Below are positions 59,177-64,000 of a stretch of DNA of 64,000 bases, piece after piece. Both the position numbers and the translations under genes were made by a program. The notes under the pieces are model-generated. The model worked only from the letters and a program-made list of their open reading frames with translations, had not been told where the DNA came from and did no database searches. Positions within the stretch are counted from its first letter, which is position 1, and each line of letters opens with the position of its first letter. Source of the DNA: NP936 sp002726085 (lineage in GTDB: Bacteria > Acidobacteriota > Vicinamibacteria > Vicinamibacterales > UBA8438); contig DASCQF010000189.1 of the NCBI GenBank assembly GCA_036012905.1, positions 1-64,000 of the forward strand, in the 5' to 3' direction.

Positions 59177-61515
59177 ATGCCTTCCAGGGGCACCATCGTC
59201 CAGCACTACGAGATTGGCGACCGCCTCGGCGGCGGCGGCATGGGCGAAGTGTATCGGGCCCGGGACACCCGGCTCGGCCGACCGGTGGCGTTGAAGTTCA
59301 TTACGCCGGACCACGACCAGGACCCCCGACGAGAGCGTCTACTCAAAGAAGCCAGGCTGCCTCGATGCTGCGATCGCCCACGGTCGCCACCACCTACGAC
59401 ATCGGCGAGGACGACGGCACGCTGTTCATCGTCATGGAGCTGGTGGAGGGCGAGGCGCTGGCCGACCGCCTGCGCCGTGGCCCCCTGTCGATCCGACAAT
59501 CGCTGGGGATGACGCTGCAAATCGCCGATGCGCACGGACGGGTGAAGATCCTCGACTTCGGGCTCGCCAAGTTCACCGGACCGGCTGTCGAACAGGGCGC
59601 CGCCGAGACCATGGCGCAAACCAGTCTCGGCGTCGTGGTCGGCACGGTCTCCTACATGTCACCCGAACAGGCGCTCGGCCGAGCGGTCGACACGCGATCC
59701 GATCTCTTCTCGCTGGGTATCGTCGTCTACGAATCTCTGACCGGGCGGCTGCCCTTCGACGGCGAGACCACGACAGCGGTCATCGACACCCTGGTGCACG
59801 CCGAGCCACCGCCATTGTCACGGTTGAACTACGAGGTGACCCCACGGCTCGAGGACGCGGTCCGCAAGCTGTTGCAGAAGGACCCCGATGCGCGGTATCA
59901 GTCGGCGCGCGAGCTGCTAGTCGATCTCCGAGCGGTAAGACAGGACCTCGAGCGCGGGGTGGGGTCTGGCACTACCTCGTTCGACTCCAGTCTGACTGCA
60001 GGCGCCCGTCCGGTCGAGCCACCGCCGCCGACCAATGCGGTGGCGGTCATCCCGTTTACCAACATCACCCGGGAGCCGGCCGACGACTGGATCGGATCCG
60101 GCATCGCTGAAACGGTCACCGCCGACCTGAAGAGCATCCAAGGGCTGTCACTCATCGGCCGCGAGCGGGTGTTCGACGCGCTTCGCGTGCTGGGTTCGAG
60201 CGGCACCGATGCCCACGACGAGCGGATGGCCATCGAAGTCGGTCGACAGCTTCGGGCCACCTGGTTGGTGAGCGGCGGCTACCAGCGGCTTGGGGACCTG
60301 ATACGAATTACCGCCCGGTTCGTCGAGGTCGGGTCCGGCGCGGTCGTCAGGACCGTGAAGGTTGACGGCGCCATCGGCGACATCTTCAGCCTGCAAGACA
60401 AGATCGTCTACGAGCTGAGCCAGGGCATGCACCTGACCCTGGGAGACAGCGAGATGGCCGAGATCGAGCGGAAGGAGACCGAGTCGGTCCAGGCCTACGA
60501 GAACCGCTCCCGCGCCATGATGAACATTATGGACGGCAGCCCGCAGGCGCTCGACCATGCGGTCCTCCTGCTCAAGAAAGCCACGCGGCAGGACCCGAAC
60601 TATGCGTCGGCGTGGGCGGCCCTGGCCCTGGCCTACGATTTCAAGGGATCGTTCATGAGCCTGCGAGAGCTGTCCGAGAAGGCGGTCGAGGTCGGCCGTC
60701 GCGCGATCCAGCTCAATCCGAAACTGGCCGACGCCCATCGCTGGCTGGGATCGGCGCTCCTCTCACTGGGACGATTCGACGAGGCCATCAACGCCATCAC
60801 CGAGTCGGCGCGGCTTGAACCAGACGATGCCGGCGTGCACCTGTCGCTCGCGCGGGCCTACTGGATCGGCCGTGGCGACATCGACGCGGGCATCACGGAG
60901 CTGGAGCAGGCCCTTTCAATCAATCCGGACCTCGGATATGCCCACCTCCAGCTCGGGCTGCTGTACGCGCTGCGCGGCAACTACGTCAAAGCGGAACGAT
61001 CGTGTCTGGTGGCAGTCGACCTCCAGGAGCGATTCCTGTCGGGCAAGGAAGGACTGCAGATCGTTGGCGCTTACACGCGATTGGGGTACGTCTACTACCT
61101 GCAGGGACGATATCGGGAGGCAATTCAGAGCTACGAGCGGGGACTGGTGGCGCTCGCCGCCTCGGACCACGCGTTGAAGGAACGGAACCTGATCGAGCTG
61201 CACGGCAAGCTGGCCGCGACGTACCACAGAATGGACCAGGCGGCCGATGCGGACCGGCACTTCACTGAAGCGGTTGCCCGGTTCGGGCGGCGGGTCGGAC
61301 GTGGCGCCGACGATCCGGCCACGAAATACTACATCGCGAGTCTCTATGGCCTCCGGGGCGAGACGGAGAAGGCGGTCCGGTACTTGCGAGAATCACTGGC
61401 CGAGCTCCCTGCGCTGAATCGGGTCCGAGCCCGGTCAGACCCCGACTTCGACCCAATCAGGTCGGACCCGGCGTTCACCGAAGCACTCGCGACCAACCTC
61501 CACCCGGCCGCCTAG
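59177..61515 (+). CDS. Ser/Thr kinase-TolB-TPR protein, frameshifted and lacking the catalytic loop
   Basis: ATG 59177 begins a normal kinase N-lobe (HYEIGDRLGGGGMGEVYRAR, Lys40 in PVALKFI). Near 59352 the sense frame changes (RERLLKEA then QAASMLRSPTVATTYDIGED), needing one base. Then LSIRQSLGMTLQIADA runs straight into HGRVKILDFGLAKF: about 30 residues that should contain HRDLKPAN are absent without loss of frame. After the kinase come a TolB-like N-terminal domain (NAVAVIPFTNITREPADDWI; LRATWLVSGGYQRLGDLIRI) and six or more TPRs. No membrane helix. Even with the indel corrected, phosphotransfer is unlikely. Confidence 0.8.
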
Positions 61516-61635
61516 TACTTGTAACGCTCGAGAAGCCGCCAGCAACCGTGGTATCCTTGGAGACGGGTCCACTGATTGGCTATGTCGGACGGGGTCAAAC
61601 TGGTTCTGACTGGACCTGACTAGGAAGGTGTTCTG

Positions 61636-61815
61636 ATGCATCAAACGGTGTTCGCATTACTCGGACCGATTGGCTTGCCCGAGCTGCTCATCATCTTCGC
61701 GATCCTGATGCTCATATTCGGCGCCAATCGCCTGTCCGGTCTCGGTAAAGGCATGGGCCAGGCGATTCGCGGTTTCAAGGACGAGATGGGAAGCGGGAAA
61801 GACAAGCAGGAGTAG
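61636..61815 (+). CDS. tatA: Sec-independent translocase subunit TatA/TatE
   Basis: 59 residues. GLPELLIIFAILMLIFGANR is the short membrane helix followed by the hinge and amphipathic helix LSGLGKGMGQAIRGFKDEMG and a charged tail, the exact plan of TatA/E. AGGAAGG lies upstream of the ATG. tatB and tatC are not in the window. Ends before a bidirectional terminator shared with the convergent peroxiredoxin gene. Confidence 0.92.
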   Translation: MHQTVFALLGPIGLPELLIIFAILMLIFGANRLSGLGKGMGQAIRGFKDEMGSGKDKQE

Positions 61816-61888
61816 GCAAAGCCCTCGCGCGACGCCCGACACTACCTTGAGTGCGACGCGCTCCGGCTGACCGTAGTACAGAAAAAGC

Positions 61889-61930
61889 ACCGGCCTACAC
61901 GCGGGTGCGCGTGGGCCGGTCCTTTTTATT
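61889..61930. terminator. Bidirectional rho-independent terminator
   Basis: Stem ACCGGCC (61889-61895) / GGCCGGT (61914-61920), extended by partly paired ACACGC/GCGCGT, flanked by GAAAAAG on the left and CCTTTTTATTT on the right, so it serves tatA (plus) and the peroxiredoxin gene (minus). Confidence 0.88.
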
Positions 61931-61934
61931 TGGT

Positions 61935-62465
61935 TCAGCCGACCCCGAGCGCCTTGAGGTCGGCCACCAGGTCCTGCCCCGCCGCGGACGGGTTAACCTC
62001 TTTGTCGATCTTCAGGATCTTGCCATCCCCACCAATGATGTACGTCCAACGGAACGGGAAGGCCCTCTCGGCCGTCACGACACCGTAGGCCTCAGCGACT
62101 TCCTTGGTCGGGTTGCTCAGCAAAGGAAAATCGGAGTCGAGTGACTCGGCGAACTCCTTGTTCGTCTCCGGATCATCGACACTGATCATGAAATAGGCCA
62201 TGTCGAACGCCTTCAACTGGTCGCTGGAATCACGCAGCGACTTGCATTCGGCCGTTCAACCACCGGTAAACGCCTTGGGGAACCAGGCTAGCACCACTGT
62301 TCGCCCCGCGTAGTCGGACAAACTGTGGGTCTTGCCGTCAGTGCCAGGCAGGCTGAACGTCGGCGCCATGTCGCCGACCTGGAGCCCCTGGGCCTGTGCT
62401 CCCCCGACGCCAACCGCGGCCACGGCCACGACGACCATGACGCAAATTGCGACGAGCATTTTCAT
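61935..62465 (-). CDS. Secreted peroxiredoxin, probable selenoprotein (TGA at the peroxidatic position)
   Basis: 176 residues if TGA at 62256-62258 is read as selenocysteine. GGAGCTGGAGACA precedes the ATG; signal peptide VVVAVAAVGVGGAQAQ. AhpC/TSA fold: VGDMAPTFSLPGTDGKTHSL, then VVLAWFPKAFTGG-U70-TAEC74-KSLRDS, where the catalytic Cys of relatives is replaced by the TGA codon. The same frame continues through AFDMAYFMISVDDPETNKEF, FPFRWTYIIGGDGKILKID to the stop at 61935. A 7-bp hairpin at +14 has a G in its loop, as in bacterial SECIS elements. A premature stop is the alternative but would have to fall by chance on this exact residue. Confidence 0.85.
62220..62241 (-). promoter_or_regulatory. 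Bacterial SECIS-like hairpin
   Basis: In the mRNA, 14 nt after the UGA, GTCGCTG-CGTGATTC-CAGCGAC forms a perfect 7-bp stem with an 8-base apical loop. The loop's second base is G, lying about 23 nt from the UGA, within the 16-37 nt window usual for bSECIS. Confidence 0.75.
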
Positions 62466-62594
62466 TGTCTCCAGCTCCTTCGGTGACACGGACTCAGAAA
62501 CACAACAGGATCGGGACACGGTAGCAGACTCGTACCCCCTTGGCAATATTTCCCGCCCCTGAGAAAAATTCCCACTAGCACCGCGCTTCGCGTC

Positions 62595-62721
62595 CGTGGG
62601 GGTTCGGGGCGGAGCCCCATCCAGTACTGAACAAGGCGCGCACGGCGCGCCCCGGGGTGGCGGCGTGGGGCGAGGGGGCACCACAAGCCACCGCGTGGGG
62701 TTCGGGGCGACGCCCCGTCTA
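62595..62721 (-). repeat. TAG-linked hairpin repeat (copy 3, double)
   Basis: Minus strand from 62721: TAGACGGGGCGTCGCCCCGA, ACCCCACGCGG and GCTTGTGG match copy 1 at 22173. A second hairpin unit (GGGGCTCCGCCCC) lies at 62607-62619. Together they fill most of the gap between the DUF3179 gene and the peroxiredoxin start. Confidence 0.8.
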
Positions 62722-64000
62722 ATTTGTAAACAGCTCCGTCTCGGGAAACTGGGCATACCACCCGAACCAGAACGCCCGGTTCGCCGGCAGCCTGGCGAGT
62801 CGACGGGTGGCGTCGTCCTCCGCCACCAGCTCGTCCTCGGTGACCTGCCACACTCGCCCGTCGGTATCGGCCACGCGGAGATCGTCTAGGCGACGCTCGA
62901 ACTGCTGTCCGCTGGTGCCATAGACCCGGTTGGCGCCGTCTGGACTCGTCACGACCACGAAGGGGACACCGGCCACCTCAGCCTGAAACACCGGGCGATC
63001 CTCCAGGAAATCGGCTGACAGCGCGACCGGGTGCCTGGCGCCACCCGCCGGATCGTCGAGAAACAGCGCGACGACCTCATCCTTGTTGTCCAGCCGGTCG
63101 TCACGCGCCTGCACCTGGAACATCAAGTCGTCCGTGCTGAAGTAGTCCCGGTACGCCGCCCCCTCGGAGTAGTCGCGCTCATGTCCGGTCTCAATCGACA
63201 GCACGGTGGTCACTGGGTGCCGTGTCCGCCACTCCTCCCACGTCGTCGTGACCATCGAGCGACGTTTCAACTCCAATCCGCTGCCGACGAGACTGCCGAT
63301 GACCGGCACCCCCTCCAGCGTGCTCCAAAGACTCTTGGTCGCGTCATCGAACATGAGCTTGTTCGACCGATACAGCAGGCCACTCGTCCCAAACTGGATA
63401 TGCTGTCCGTCGGTGACGCTCTCGTAGGGAATGACCGTGCCGCACAGCGTGCAATACACGATGGTGATCTCGAGCCCGCCGACCTGGTCGAACGCCATTT
63501 CGTGCCAGGCCAGGATCCGCTTCGGGTAGGCCCGGGCCTCGCCGTTGACGGCGATGCCGAAAACGATGTTGTCGTCATCGAGATAATCGGCGTCGGCGGC
63601 GGGCACGTGCGCCGGATACTGCATCGGCGGAATTCCGTTCGGCGGCACGCCACCCCAGTCCACCTCGTCGAGACGAATCAGAGATGTGGCATTCGGCGGA
63701 AAAAACGCACTGAACCGCGGGTCGATCTGCCCGTACCACAGCCCCTTGAATTGCCCGTATTCCGGGTGCGGGTCGTATGGCTGCTGCCAGATCCACTGCT
63801 GCCAGCGCATGACGTCGTTGCCAAACTCCTGACCCGTCTGATCCTCGAGCAACCCGATCAGCCGTCGGAAGACCTTGGTCGTCGGATGTTCCGGTTCGGA
63901 CGAGCGCGGCTGGGGCGGCGCCATGAAGCGCAACATGTCAAAGAACATGCCCGCATAACCATCGCGCCAGACGGCCGCAATGTTGTCAATCGCCGCTTGG
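62719..64000 (-). CDS. DUF3179 domain-containing protein (5' end beyond window)
   Basis: At least 426 residues; the frame is open through the right edge (QAAIDNIAAVWRDGYAGMFF precedes the first internal Met at 63948), so the start is missing. The DUF3179 core is clear: VFGIAVNGEARAYPKRILAW, HEMAFDQVGGLEITIVYCTL-CGTVIPYE, FGTSGLLYRSNKLMFDDATK-SLWSTLEG. The YCTLC Cys pair and HE suggest metal or redox chemistry, but the family is uncharacterised. Its TAG begins the hairpin repeat shared with 22173. Confidence 0.88.
   Translation of the reverse strand, partial: QAAIDNIAAVWRDGYAGMFFDMLRFMAPPQPRSSEPEHPTTKVFRRLIGLLEDQTGQEFGNDVMRWQQWIWQQPYDPHPEYGQFKGLWYGQIDPRFSAFFPPNATSLIRLDEVDWGGVPPNGIPPMQYPAHVPAADADYLDDDNIVFGIAVNGEARAYPKRILAWHEMAFDQVGGLEITIVYCTLCGTVIPYESVTDGQHIQFGTSGLLYRSNKLMFDDATKSLWSTLEGVPVIGSLVGSGLELKRRSMVTTTWEEWRTRHPVTTVLSIETGHERDYSEGAAYRDYFSTDDLMFQVQARDDRLDNKDEVVALFLDDPAGGARHPVALSADFLEDRPVFQAEVAGVPFVVVTSPDGANRVYGTSGQQFERRLDDLRVADTDGRVWQVTEDELVAEDDATRRLARLPANRAFWFGWYAQFPETELFTN

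Overview
The window is a roughly 64 kb, high-GC (about 64 percent by eye) bacterial chromosomal segment. The gene families point to a member of the Acidobacteriota, probably Vicinamibacteria-like. This is inferred from repeated families of secreted proteins, PQQ-type quinoproteins, PadR-controlled efflux remnants, kinase-TolB-TPR receptors and DUF3179, not from a marker gene. I saw no rRNA, tRNA, CRISPR array, phage or plasmid replication gene. Both ends are cut inside genes.

Layout. 0-16 kb: periplasmic oxidation genes. There are three PQQ quinoproteins (one pair sandwiches a diheme cytochrome c), three paralogues of an uncharacterised secreted family with a PDLQG(V/F)W motif, an SPFH protein, a HAD dehalogenase, a heme/copper type II monooxygenase-like protein with its small secreted partner, and an alpha/beta hydrolase. 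16-19.5 kb: a type III PKS, FAD oxidoreductase and methyltransferase operon for phenolic lipids or pyrones, with the methyltransferase interrupted by TGA. 19.8-22 kb: a second copy of the monooxygenase and partner module, closed by a strong terminator. 22-29 kb: lipoproteins, a scarred PadR/adaptor/ABC efflux locus, a matrixin with a duplicated C-terminal domain, and an M48 protease. 29-38 kb: HisC, a second aminotransferase, a 2H phosphoesterase, VKOR and an AIM24-like protein. 38-46 kb: a ClC channel with a PDZ protein, then an ABC efflux system broken by frameshifts.

46.4-57.3 kb is the most notable region. It holds a nearly complete quinohemoprotein amine dehydrogenase (QHNDH) locus. On the plus strand are a flavin monooxygenase (qhpG-like), the diheme alpha subunit (qhpA), a radical-SAM crosslinking enzyme (qhpD), the CTQ-bearing gamma subunit (qhpC) and the beta propeller subunit (qhpB). 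The leader protease (qhpE-like) and ABC exporter (qhpF-like) are on the minus strand. The two halves are separated by an astacin protease whose catalytic domain carries an inserted repeat array, a cupin, and a 166-bp MITE-like element. All four crosslink residue pairs of the gamma subunit are present at the spacing I recall for Paracoccus.

57-64 kb: a DASS transporter, a decayed Ser/Thr kinase-TPR protein, a 59-residue TatA/E, a peroxiredoxin whose peroxidatic position is an in-frame TGA followed by a SECIS-like hairpin (a probable selenoprotein), and a DUF3179 protein running off the right edge.

Two cross-cutting patterns stand out. First, small dispersed repeats recur: a MITE family with a structurally covarying core, GGGGC-loop-GCCCC hairpins fused to TAG stop codons, and 7-bp tandem repeats at gene ends. 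Second, at least seven genes carry single or double base indels, which could be unpolished long-read errors or real decay and should be settled before interpreting the broken genes.
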